From positions 1 through 51,824 of the forward strand of contig NZ_KB893063.1 of the NCBI RefSeq assembly GCF_000373985.1: a stretch of 51,824 nucleotides of DNA, read 5' to 3'. The notes under the pieces are model-generated. The model was given only the letters and a program-made list of their open reading frames with translations, made no database searches and was not told the DNA's origin. This document shows positions 44,393 to 51,824 of this stretch, in pieces (the stretch's first letter is position 1; the number at the start of each line of letters is the position of its first letter). The DNA comes from Desulfobacter curvatus DSM 3379 (GTDB lineage Bacteria; Desulfobacterota; Desulfobacteria; Desulfobacterales; Desulfobacteraceae). The translations under genes were made by a program, and so were the position numbers.

Positions 44393-44497
44393 GCCCAACA
44401 ATTAAATTCACATTGAAAATTAAAGGTGCGTAGCCTTTATCGGCAGAATTTAAAGGTGTTCGCGCGCCTTTAGTTAGAGGTGATTAACACGTTAGCC
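44393..44497 (+). repeat. attC-like integron recombination site 2
   Basis: A 105-bp imperfect palindrome beginning four bases after the lipase stop. GCCCAAC (44393-44399) fits R'' RYYYAAC exactly. GTTAGCC (44491-44497) fits R' GTTRRRY except at one base. TAAAGGTGCG (44421-44430) pairs with CGCGCCTTTA (44463-44472) with one wobble, and TTAAATTCAC pairs with GGTGATTAA with a small bulge. This is the layout of a long attC. No further cassette gene follows before 44790. Confidence 0.62.
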
Positions 44498-44789
44498 GGT
44501 GTGAAATGGATCAATGACAAGATCAAATAAAAGCCCATAGTCAAGCATCGTTAAAGGGAATTCGAGTACTGCGGGTAACATTCGGGTATTCATTGACGTG
44601 AGTACTCGTTCCTATGCAGCTCTTTGAACCGCCGTCATTGGATTTGGAACGTATCAACCAGCCTGGCGTTGGGCTGAAACGAAATTGAATGTTCTGACAG
44701 CATATCATAGAAAGACTTGATATCCTGAGCCATCGTTCATATATGACGATTGTTTTTTTTAGTAACATTAAATAGTTAGGAGAGTCATC
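44498..44789. other. Intergenic region between cassette array and DUF2278 gene
   Basis: About 290 bases without a supported gene. It contains an 8-bp perfect inverted repeat, CGAGTACT (44563-44570) and AGTACTCG (44601-44608), and a terminator-like hairpin at 44732-44760. An AGGAGAG ribosome site for the next gene lies at its end. Confidence 0.5.
44732..44760 (+). terminator. Hairpin plus T-run, candidate rho-independent terminator
   Basis: ATCGTTCATA and TATGACGAT form a near-perfect stem (one unpaired T), followed within three bases by eight T. It lies 30 bases before the DUF2278 start, so it would end transcription from the cassette block or act as an attenuator for the next gene. The stem is AT-rich, which weakens it. 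Confidence 0.42.
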
Positions 44790-45845
44790 ATGAAAAATTA
44801 TGGTGTATTAAAGGGTACGGCCATTGAGTTTAAGCGTGACAGTGACAACTCCCCCCATTCTGAAGTCCTCATGAAGGTCGGAGATGTTCAATACAGGATC
44901 GCAATCAATGTCCGCTCAAGTCGCGGTCCGGATTATCAACGCCTGATTGAATACCTGTTAGTACATGATTTCAGCCACCCCGCCCTTGACCATGCCCGAA
45001 GGCTCCCCCTTGGATGGAACGATTTGAAAGACGGCGCTGATGACGAGGCCGCACTGGATTACATCCGAAGCAATATGTTCCGGGCCTCTGACATGAAACC
45101 TGTCCCCCACCTTAAACCGGGCGCGGACAACGATCTGTTTGAATATATCGAAAACCTCCTGGGGCGGGCGATCAATGATACTGACGCCGTTGTATACGCC
45201 TTTGGTGAAAAATGGGGGCCGGAAAACAATAAAAAAGATGCCTATTTCAACTTCCTGCCGGGCAACGGCGTACACATGATTCATATGAATCAGGGCGGCA
45301 GCGGGGATAACCATGGGCTCTATCATGACGGGGCGCTGTTCATCGACTTTCCCCACCGTGGAACGGCATCTGCATTGTTTTTAAAATTTCAGAACCAGGT
45401 ATGGCACACCGATGAAAAAGATTCCACCGCCATTCCCGGTGCGCCTGCTGTTCCGGAAGTGCCGATTCCGGATACCGGCCCGGTAAATCCCTGGCCTGTC
45501 ATCGCTCCGGATTCACCCTATCAATTGGCACGGATCGTTGCCGCCATGGTAAATCCGGTATCTGATGACACGGGTCATGAATTTGTTACCATTATCAATA
45601 TATCCGACCAAAAATTGAATCTGGACGGATGGACGATCCTTGACCGGAATGATAAAGCCGAACAGATTACGGGGTCCGTGCTTCCGGGCGAGGCTTTTGT
45701 CGCCAGGCTCTCCGGGGCCGGTGCACAATTGTCAAACAAAGGGGGGACCATCACCCTGCTGGATGCAAAGGGCCTGAAAGTCGATGGTGTCGCATATACA
45801 AAATCCCAGGCAAAATCACAGGGGATGCCGACTGTTTTCGTCTAA
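44790..45845 (+). CDS. DUF2278 (YukJ-like) protein with C-terminal lamin-tail domain
   Basis: A 351-residue protein. The N-terminal 210 residues match the DUF2278/YukJ family: YGVLKGTAIEFKRD, HYQ-like RIAINVRSS and NDTDAVVYAFGEKWGPE, and a PGNGVHMIHMNQG stretch just before DNHGLYHDGALFIDFP. A proline-rich linker (about 213-240) joins a lamin-tail (LTD) beta-sandwich at about 250-351 (HEFVTIINISDQKLNLDGWTI cut short). LTD domains often accompany secreted or nuclease-like proteins. No signal peptide is seen. The molecular role of DUF2278 is unknown to me. Base composition returns to the GC level of the host here. Confidence 0.82.
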   Translation: MKNYGVLKGTAIEFKRDSDNSPHSEVLMKVGDVQYRIAINVRSSRGPDYQRLIEYLLVHDFSHPALDHARRLPLGWNDLKDGADDEAALDYIRSNMFRASDMKPVPHLKPGADNDLFEYIENLLGRAINDTDAVVYAFGEKWGPENNKKDAYFNFLPGNGVHMIHMNQGGSGDNHGLYHDGALFIDFPHRGTASALFLKFQNQVWHTDEKDSTAIPGAPAVPEVPIPDTGPVNPWPVIAPDSPYQLARIVAAMVNPVSDDTGHEFVTIINISDQKLNLDGWTILDRNDKAEQITGSVLPGEAFVARLSGAGAQLSNKGGTITLLDAKGLKVDGVAYTKSQAKSQGMPTVFV

Positions 45846-45926
45846 ACCAAGATTAGAACGGAAGGCGAAAAGTCATGTAGATTTTGGCCGGGATGGGTTT
45901 TGAGAGTGATCCATGCCTATAGAGAT

Positions 45927-47267
45927 TCATTCGCCGGCGGTTTTGTCCTGTGTCAGGGGCTTGGTGGCAAACGGCTTGTCCGACAGGGCCAGGGAAAAGA
46001 GGAATCCCGCCGCTAAAAGGATGGCGCCGCCGGCATAGGTATAGACACCCTGGTTCGTTGGAAAACGGTCCCGGATGATGGCGGCCAGTTGTGGCCCAAT
46101 GATGCCGCCGGCAGACCAGGCGGTGAGAATGGCGCCATAGACTACGGGCATTTGAACCGGTCCGAAAACATCCAAAACAAAAGCCGGCATAGCCCCAAAC
46201 CCTCCTCCGTAGCAAAGGAGTACGTAGCAGACCAGAGCGCCGAAAACCCAGGGTGATTTGATGAAGATAAGCCCGATAAATACGGCAATCTGGCTGCCCA
46301 CCAAAAGGCGAAAGGCCTGGGCGCGGCCGATCCTGTCGGAAAGGCTGCCCCAGAAAAAACGACCGACACCATTGAAAATGGAACTGACGGCGATGAGGGT
46401 TGCGCCTGCTGCAGCCAAGGCCGCAGTTAAGGCAGCCGGATCAGCATATTTTGCTGTATAGGAATCGCGAAGCAGGCTTTGCATCATGGGCGACTGAAAT
46501 CCGATGAACATGATTCCCGCTGAAACGTTACAGGTCAGAATCATCCACATCATGAAAAATTTGCCCGACAAGATACACTGGCGCCCTGTTGGGGCGTTGC
46601 CGTCTGTTCCCTGTCCCGGGGCTTCATTGGCCGGTGGCGTATAACCCGCCGGCAAAAAGCCTTCCGGAGGATTGGTCAGATTGTAAGCGGCGGGCAGTGT
46701 CAGAACGAGCATAACAATTCCGATCCAGAAAAATACCTGGGCCAGATTATTGTTAAAGGCCGTCATGAGAATGGGGGCAATGACCTTGGACATGACCAGG
46801 GCACCGAAACCAAAGCCCATGACAACCATGCCGGTAACAAACCCCTTTTTGTCGGGAAACCATTTGGCTGCCGTGGCCACCGGGGTGACGTACCCCAATC
46901 CGAGACCTGCGCCGCCGATGAAACCGTAACCGATATAGAGCAGAACCAGGCTGTGGATGCTTAGCGCCAGGGCGGCGACCAGATATCCGGCTCCGAAAAG
47001 AGTGCCGCCGGCTATGGCTAATTTTCGAGGCCCTGATTTTGACAATTTCATGCCTCCCCAGGCAGCGGCCAGGCCCAGACAGCAGATGGCCGTACTGAAG
47101 GTCCAGGCAACCTGGCTGTTGCTCCAGCCATAGGTGCTGACCAGGGGTTTTTGGAAGAAGCTCCAGGCGTAAACCGTGCCCAGGCAAACCTGCAGCAGGG
47201 TTCCAAAGATTGCGATTCTCCAGCGGTTAGGGGAGTTACAGCTATCATTCATTTTTCTTCGTTTCAA
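45927..47267 (-). CDS. MFS transporter, OFA (oxalate/formate antiporter) family
   Basis: A 446-residue, 12-TM transporter. The N-terminus WRIAIFGTLLQVCLGTVYAW and the Gly-rich IGYGFIGGAGLGLGYVTPV are hallmarks of the OFA family. The loop between TM6 and TM7 is short and Pro/Gly-rich. Substrates in the family are oxalate, formate or other small monocarboxylates; this one is not assigned. The TTG at 47267 immediately follows the SWIM gene TGA with AAAGGAG 6-8 bases upstream, so TTG is a credible start; an ATG at 47252 is the alternative. It is the last gene of the SNF2-SWIM-MFS run. Confidence 0.88.
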   Translation of the reverse strand: MKRRKMNDSCNSPNRWRIAIFGTLLQVCLGTVYAWSFFQKPLVSTYGWSNSQVAWTFSTAICCLGLAAAWGGMKLSKSGPRKLAIAGGTLFGAGYLVAALALSIHSLVLLYIGYGFIGGAGLGLGYVTPVATAAKWFPDKKGFVTGMVVMGFGFGALVMSKVIAPILMTAFNNNLAQVFFWIGIVMLVLTLPAAYNLTNPPEGFLPAGYTPPANEAPGQGTDGNAPTGRQCILSGKFFMMWMILTCNVSAGIMFIGFQSPMMQSLLRDSYTAKYADPAALTAALAAAGATLIAVSSIFNGVGRFFWGSLSDRIGRAQAFRLLVGSQIAVFIGLIFIKSPWVFGALVCYVLLCYGGGFGAMPAFVLDVFGPVQMPVVYGAILTAWSAGGIIGPQLAAIIRDRFPTNQGVYTYAGGAILLAAGFLFSLALSDKPFATKPLTQDKTAGE

Positions 47268-48392
47268 TCAGGACTCCTTTCTTTTACCGATAATTTCTTC
47301 CGGCCTGACCCATTTATAAACACCCCTTGATACCCTTTCCAGCTTACCTTTTCTTAGAAGGCCGGACAGGATATTTCTAACCTTTTGCGGATCCATGTCC
47401 GATTTCTCAATGACTTCGGCAGCCGTTGTATGGCTTTTTGTCCGTCGCTTAAACAGGGTTTCAATGTCGGCGGCAGTTTTGATTTTTGCGGAAGCGGTTT
47501 TCCGTGCCGTATCAGCGGGCCGGGAGGATTTGTTTTTGGCCTTTGCAGCCTTTGGGCGACCAGATTTTACTTTCCCAACCCTTGATTTTCCGGGTTTGGC
47601 GGATGCTTTACCGGCTGGTTTGGTCTTTGCCGGCGGCAAGGGTGGCGATCCGTCCTGGTCAACCATATCAAGATCTATGCCGAACATATCCGACAGATTT
47701 TGGCTTTCTTGATCAATGATTCTTGAGGATTTTTTGCCAGATCTGATCAGAAGGTCTTTTTTGGTCTCTTTGACGGTTTCGGCCACCAGGTCGTTGACCT
47801 TTGCTTTTCTTAATACGAAGAAGAGACCCGGGTCCTGGTCCAGGCGAGCACCGATCCCATACAGTACGGCGGCCACATGTTTGCACATGACTGCCCAGTC
47901 CGGGCAGGAGCAATCCAGTTCAATCTCTTTGGGAGAGGGGAAAAGGCCTTTGCCTTTCTGGGTAAACAGGTCGCCAAGTGCCTTGGGGAATTTTCCGGCC
48001 ATCAGTTGCTTGATGCTATCCATTTTTCCCTTGCACTCATTTTTGATGTGCTGCCATTGTTTTGGGGGGATAGGTTTAATGGTGACGGTGACCCGGTAGG
48101 GAGTGCTGGTGCTTCCCATGACCAGGCCGGAGACTTTGCCGGGCTGGATCTGAAGGTCCAGAACCGCCCCGTGCCGGACATAGCTGCGGCCCCGGCCGAT
48201 CCGGTTGGCATAATCGGCGTACCGTTCCAGGTTTTTGTTCCAGGCTTTGCCCCACCAGGTTTTTGCAAGGGCCTGGCCCTCAATGACCACGGGCTGAATC
48301 CCGGGGTTTTTCTTTTTTAAGGCCGCAAGCTTTTTTTCAGCTTTTGCCCGTTTTTCTGCCACGCTTACGTATTTGGGGTACCCGTAATACAT
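47268..48392 (-). CDS. SWIM zinc-finger protein with C-terminal winged helix
   Basis: A 374-residue protein. The N-terminal region (about 30-140) is typical of SWIM-associated bacterial proteins (GQALAKTWWGKAWN, RGRSYVRHGAVLDL). The SWIM finger is CSCPDWAVMCKHVAAVLYG, giving CxC...CxH. A Lys/Ala/Pro-rich linker (about 255-315) leads to a winged-helix-like end (about 320-372, SHTTAAEVIEKSDMDPQKVR). SWIM fingers bind DNA or proteins. It follows the SNF2 helicase gene by 39 bases on the same strand, a recurrent bacterial pairing, so it is probably a partner subunit. The basic linker would suit nucleic-acid binding. Confidence 0.9.
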   Translation of the reverse strand: MYYGYPKYVSVAEKRAKAEKKLAALKKKNPGIQPVVIEGQALAKTWWGKAWNKNLERYADYANRIGRGRSYVRHGAVLDLQIQPGKVSGLVMGSTSTPYRVTVTIKPIPPKQWQHIKNECKGKMDSIKQLMAGKFPKALGDLFTQKGKGLFPSPKEIELDCSCPDWAVMCKHVAAVLYGIGARLDQDPGLFFVLRKAKVNDLVAETVKETKKDLLIRSGKKSSRIIDQESQNLSDMFGIDLDMVDQDGSPPLPPAKTKPAGKASAKPGKSRVGKVKSGRPKAAKAKNKSSRPADTARKTASAKIKTAADIETLFKRRTKSHTTAAEVIEKSDMDPQKVRNILSGLLRKGKLERVSRGVYKWVRPEEIIGKRKES

Positions 48393-48431
48393 TGTTGGAT
48401 TCCTTTTGCCTTTAAATCTTTATCTGCCGCC

Positions 48432-51131
48432 TTATTCCGGCAAGGAGAGTTGAAACAGATCGAGCAGGTCTTTATCATTCATTTCCGTGATCAGGCCTTC
48501 GGCGGACGGGGTGACTACCTGGTCGGCCAGGGCCTGTTTCTCGTTGATCATCAAATCAATCTTTTCCTCAATGGTGCCCCGGGTGACAAATTTATGCACC
48601 AAAACTTTTTTTGTCTGCCCGATACGGAATGCTCTGTCCGTGGCCTGGTTTTCCACGGCCGGATTCCACCATCTGTCAAAATGGACCACATGGTTGGCCC
48701 GGGTCAGGTTCAGGCCCACGCCCCCGGCCTTTAACGACAGCACCATAAAGGGGCAATAGGCATTGTCCTGGAATGTTTGTATCAGTTTTTTACGTTTTGC
48801 AACAGGCACAGATCCGTGGAGCACGAGTCCCGGGTGATGGAAAATGGTTTCAAGAAAGGCCCGTAAAGGCTCTGTCATCTCTTTAAACTGGGTAAATACG
48901 AGAACCCGTTCCCGTTTTTCATAAACGGTTTCACAGATACTGCCCAGGCGCATGAATTTCCCGCTGTGGGTGGCCTTGAAATCCCCGGAGCCTGTGATCT
49001 GGTCCGGGTGGTTGCACAATTGTTTGAACCGGAGAAGAAAGGAGAGCACCAGGCCTTTTCGCTGGATGCCCTCGGAGGTTTCAATGGCCCGTTTCAGGTC
49101 CTTGACCGCTTTTTTGTATAGCACCACCTGCTTGGGGCTTAAATCGGCAAATACCTTCATCTCCACCTTGTCCGGCAGGTCTTTGATCACGGTCTTATCG
49201 GTTTTCAGGCGGCGCAGGATATAAGGAAAGATCATCTGTCTCAGCCTGGCATATCCGTTGGGATTATCTTTCAGGGTTTTGGCAAAATCGGAAAATTCCT
49301 TTTTATTGCCTAAAAGCCCGGGATTTAAAAAATCAAACAAGGACCACAAGTCCGACAGCCGGTTTTCCACAGGCGTACCGGTCATGATGATTCTGTGGGC
49401 CGCAGGCAGGGCTTTGACGGCCCGGGTCTGCTGGGTGCCTGGGTTCTTAATGGCCTGGGCCTCGTCCAGGATCAGGCAATGCCAGGAATACTTGGCAAGC
49501 CAGGCGTATTTTTTCACCAGGGTGTAGCTGGTGATGACCAGGTCCAGGCGGTTCAGCTGAGTTTTGGTCAGCTTGAATTCCTTGTTTTTCTTAGCCTTGT
49601 CGGGCTGTGGATTCGATGATGTAAAACCGGGGTGGGCCACACAGGTTTTAAGACTGGGCAGAAACCGGTTGATTTCCGACTGCCAGTTTGAAATCAAAGA
49701 GGCCGGCACCACCAGAAGCGTTGCCGGGCGTTTATGGTTTGAAGGAAAAGTGCTCAGCCATGCCAGGATCTGGACGGTTTTTCCCAACCCCATATCATCT
49801 GCCAGACAGGCCCCGAATCCGTAGGAAACCAAAAAATTCAGCCAGTCTACGCCCTTTGACTGGTAGGGCCGCAGTTTTGCCTTGAAGCCTTTGCCCGGTG
49901 CCACCGGATCAACCTGCTCCGGGTGGGTCATCTTTTCCAGTACGGATGTCAGCCATGTGCCGTTGGATACACAGACATCCACCTGTTCGTCATCGCCGTG
50001 GCTGAGCATTTTTTCCGGAGCCAACCGGGCCCGCATGGCGGTTCCCAGGGTCATGCCCGGGGCGGCCAGATCCTCAATCCGGTCGCAGGCTTTCAGGGCC
50101 TGTCTCAGCTTTTCCGGGTCTACGGCCACCCATTTGTTTTTGATAAACGCCAGGCCCTGGGTCTGTTCCAGGATGGTTTCAACCTCCTGCCTGGACAATT
50201 CCAGATCGCCCAATCCTACACTGACCTTGAAATCAAGTATGGCATCCAGCCCGGCCAAGGACGGTTTTTTGTCCCCCATGGAGATGGTCACCCGGGGGGT
50301 GGAAGCGGTTGGTTTCCACCAGTCCGGGATCCGGCAGAGCACACCGCAAGCCTCATAATCCGGGATCTCTTTTAGAAAGGCAAACGCCTCATCCCCATCC
50401 CAGGCCAGGGGATGGAACAACTCGCCGGATTCAACGAGATCCGCCACGATCCGGCTTTTCTCAGCCGCTTTGTACACCGTGGATAAAAGGGTTAAAAGCT
50501 CATCATCGTCATGGGTTTCAATGGCATGTTTCAGGGGCAGGTGCTTGGGTTTTCCATTGGCCCCCATGCCTGCCGAATAGGTGGCCATAAAGGCAAAGGG
50601 CAGATTTGAATTTTTATTTTCCACCAGATGGAAAAACACCCGGCCTGCCGGATGAAGATCTGGGTTTTTTTCCCGGAAATAGTCGCTGACCCGGCCCTTG
50701 AATTTTTCAATGTCACGGGAAAACGCCTCATTGAACCCCTGCCACAGCCCCTCCAGCATGCCGACGGTTACATATTCGGAACCGGCCATCAGGGGGCAGG
50801 CTGAAATAAAATCGCTGACAAGCCCCGGTGGTACGCCGATGACAGCGTCCTGCCTCAGGGTTTCAAGTTCTGCAGTTTTTAACAATTCCCGGACAAAACA
50901 GCGGGAAAACCGCAGGAAATAGTCCAGGGAGGCTGAAAAATCTATAGGAAATTGTTTGAACCCCAGGTCGTACAGCCAGTCGCCTTTTCGATTTTCAGCG
51001 CTTTGAGCAATTTCTTCCAGGCGCTGTACCTGGTCCGGGTGGGGCGTGCCTTTTACCATTTCCCATTCAAGCACCAATGCTTGGTCCGGCATGACCGAAA
51101 TAACCGGTTGTTCTTTAGTTCTGTCCGTCAA
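48432..51131 (-). CDS. SNF2/Rad54-family DEAD-like helicase
   Basis: An 899-residue ATPase. An N-terminal SNF2-associated region covers about 1-410. The helicase core has Walker A DDMGLGKTVQILAWL, motif II LILDEAQAIKNP, motif III MTGTPVENRLSDLWSLFDFL and, in the C lobe, LSLKAGGVGLNLTRAN with the arginine finger region QATDRAFRIGQTKK. Bacterial SNF2 proteins are DNA translocases; some act with RNA polymerase (RapA) and others in defence, but this is of the RapA-unlike type linked to SWIM proteins. It heads a minus-strand operon with SWIM and MFS genes. The 5' flank carries a dispersed repeat and a group II intron end. Confidence 0.92.
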   Translation of the reverse strand: MTDRTKEQPVISVMPDQALVLEWEMVKGTPHPDQVQRLEEIAQSAENRKGDWLYDLGFKQFPIDFSASLDYFLRFSRCFVRELLKTAELETLRQDAVIGVPPGLVSDFISACPLMAGSEYVTVGMLEGLWQGFNEAFSRDIEKFKGRVSDYFREKNPDLHPAGRVFFHLVENKNSNLPFAFMATYSAGMGANGKPKHLPLKHAIETHDDDELLTLLSTVYKAAEKSRIVADLVESGELFHPLAWDGDEAFAFLKEIPDYEACGVLCRIPDWWKPTASTPRVTISMGDKKPSLAGLDAILDFKVSVGLGDLELSRQEVETILEQTQGLAFIKNKWVAVDPEKLRQALKACDRIEDLAAPGMTLGTAMRARLAPEKMLSHGDDEQVDVCVSNGTWLTSVLEKMTHPEQVDPVAPGKGFKAKLRPYQSKGVDWLNFLVSYGFGACLADDMGLGKTVQILAWLSTFPSNHKRPATLLVVPASLISNWQSEINRFLPSLKTCVAHPGFTSSNPQPDKAKKNKEFKLTKTQLNRLDLVITSYTLVKKYAWLAKYSWHCLILDEAQAIKNPGTQQTRAVKALPAAHRIIMTGTPVENRLSDLWSLFDFLNPGLLGNKKEFSDFAKTLKDNPNGYARLRQMIFPYILRRLKTDKTVIKDLPDKVEMKVFADLSPKQVVLYKKAVKDLKRAIETSEGIQRKGLVLSFLLRFKQLCNHPDQITGSGDFKATHSGKFMRLGSICETVYEKRERVLVFTQFKEMTEPLRAFLETIFHHPGLVLHGSVPVAKRKKLIQTFQDNAYCPFMVLSLKAGGVGLNLTRANHVVHFDRWWNPAVENQATDRAFRIGQTKKVLVHKFVTRGTIEEKIDLMINEKQALADQVVTPSAEGLITEMNDKDLLDLFQLSLPE

Positions 51132-51723
51132 TTCATTTTATCTCCGCCATCGTCATTCTCCGGCGCAGATATATCAAATCCTTAGATTAACAACAAGGGA
51201 TGCCGTGGTGCGGGCAATCGCCATCATATAGGGCAACATTCTGTATTATATTGAAAACCTTTGCGAATCATCTCCGATAATGGTAAGAATTCTTCCATTA
51301 ACATTCTATAAAATTGTAGCGGGTTGGATATTCATACTTTTTGAATGTTATCCCGTTAGATAAATGAGAATGAAAGATAAACAGAAACCACAGATCTACT
51401 TGTTCGCTTAAAAAAAATGGACATGAATTGGCTGAATGAAGCCGAGATCGAAAAAACAAAAAGGACTTTGAACCAGATTTTATGAAAAATAGGCTGCTTG
51501 ATACGTGGTCAATAAAGGAAGGCTATAGGCTTATTGATACTTTTTCATAAACCCTTACCAAGTTTGTTCAAAGTATGCAGCTTTATCGGCTTCGAGAAAC
51601 ATTTTCATAGGGCCTTCCGAAGGGGTTTGGGCTCTTTGACTGATGGATGTAGTTTGGAACGGTTTGAAAAATATTCTTGGCAAGGCCGAGCAGCGTACAG
51701 AGCTTTGAACATTATACAAGCGA
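51132..51723. other. Intergenic region and 3' exon of the group II intron
   Basis: About 590 bases with no supported gene. It holds dispersed repeat copy B (51253-51411) and, up to 51723, the sequence directly 3' of the intron on the minus strand. A minus frame there ends in EADKAAYFEQTW at 51555, but no family is recognised. The region must include the SNF2 gene promoter. Confidence 0.5.
51253..51411 (+). repeat. Dispersed direct repeat, copy B
   Basis: About 159 bp similar to 42985-43130 in the same orientation. Shared blocks are CGAATCATC, TGGTAAGAATT, ATACTTTTTGAATG (preceded by TTGGATATTC here), GTTATCCC and ATGAAAGATAAACAGAAAC. Copy B is slightly longer because of a small insert near ACATTCTATAAAATTG. 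It marks the right side of the accessory block. Confidence 0.6.
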
Positions 51724-51824
51724 ATCGGGATAGGACTCCCCATCACTGAGGAGCCCTCCCACACCACCCGGCATACGGATCTCGTACCAGGGCGGTTCGG
51801 CTGATTTTATGAATCAGTTCCCAG
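51724..51824 (-). mobile_element. Group II intron 3' end (domains V and VI), truncated by window edge
   Basis: On the minus strand, domain V lies at about 51798-51763 and begins GAACCGCCCTGG and ends GCCGGGTGGT, with stems GTACG/CGTAT closing a short loop; the CGC triad fits the CGC-type domain V. Domain VI follows: GGGA pairs with TCCC and GGGCTCC with GGAGTCC, leaving an unpaired TA whose A (complement of 51731) is seven bases from the 3' end. The intron ends in CCCGAT at 51724, matching the AY rule. The 5' part and any reverse transcriptase lie beyond the window. The fold is read directly; intron class is inferred. Confidence 0.78.

Noticed and set aside
44541..44768. Minus-strand 75-codon frame downstream of attC site 2
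   Set aside because: Considered as a transposase remnant, but no catalytic motif or terminal repeat was found.
51555..51767. Minus-strand 70-codon frame crossing the intron 3' end
   Set aside because: Its first part is intron domain V/VI sequence, so it is not a protein gene; the exon part was not recognisable as a transposase.
1..51824. CRISPR array or tRNA/rRNA genes
   Set aside because: No regularly spaced repeats with unique spacers and no tRNA cloverleaf or rRNA sequence were noticed anywhere in the window.

Overview
The window looks like chromosomal DNA of a Gram-negative sulfate-reducer-type bacterium (Desulfobacterota, most like Desulfobacteraceae). Supporting signs are a stand-alone siroheme-synthase domain next to a cytochrome c assembly/HemX protein and hemA, many large sensor kinases, the zinc-ribbon-like CSKC...CPEC tail frequent in that phylum, an acyl-CoA synthetase paired with an XRE-cupin regulator, and a tripartite RND pump, which requires an outer membrane. 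The taxon is inferred from gene style; no rRNA or tRNA gene was found.

Layout. 1-258: structured non-coding sequence, perhaps a group II intron remnant. 375-2255: Hpt, REC-PP2C phosphatase and RsbW-like kinase genes, a phosphorelay feeding a partner-switch. 2260-5617: phoU-phoB-phoR behind four 11-bp-spaced TTAAT/CTAAC-type repeats that look like a PHO box; no pst genes are present. 5679-8036 (minus): a kinase-less membrane sensor and an amidohydrolase. 8274-13925 (plus): a tight run of precorrin-2 dehydrogenase, CcsA/HemX-like protein, glutamyl-tRNA reductase, class A PBP1b and an LpoP-like TPR lipoprotein. 13922-17272 (minus): a BvgS/EvgS-type hybrid kinase. 17571-19872: a YegD-like Hsp70 and a nucleoside-recognition membrane protein. 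19922-23751 (minus): a sensor kinase translationally coupled to an internally duplicated periplasmic binding protein. 23894-27311 (minus): a ThiBPQ-like ABC importer. 27472-29783 (minus): acyl-CoA synthetase and XRE-cupin regulator. 30177-33681: another histidine kinase and a CoA-disulfide-reductase-like flavoprotein. 33945-39850: an RND efflux operon with a 147-bp MITE-like element between pump and outer-membrane channel. 39904-42498: a Pif1-like helicase with HRDC and HTH domains.

The stretch 42.9-44.8 kb is AT-rich and accessory. It holds two small genes, each followed by an attC-like palindromic site, so it resembles an integron cassette array without an integrase in view. It is followed by a DUF2278/lamin-tail protein and then, on the minus strand, a SNF2 helicase, a SWIM zinc-finger protein and an OFA-family MFS transporter. 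A ~150-bp direct repeat occurs at 42985 and again at 51253, bracketing this block. The right edge (51724-51824) is the 3' end (domains V and VI with a bulged A) of a minus-strand group II intron whose body lies outside the window.

The window also carries three copies of a ~57-bp hairpin repeat, each just upstream of and in sense with a downstream gene. The strongest candidates for follow-up are the cassette array, the MITE that supplies the stop codon of the RND pump, the three-copy hairpin repeat, the duplicated binding protein coupled to a kinase, and the intron at the right edge. No single complete, clearly undescribed system stands out with certainty.
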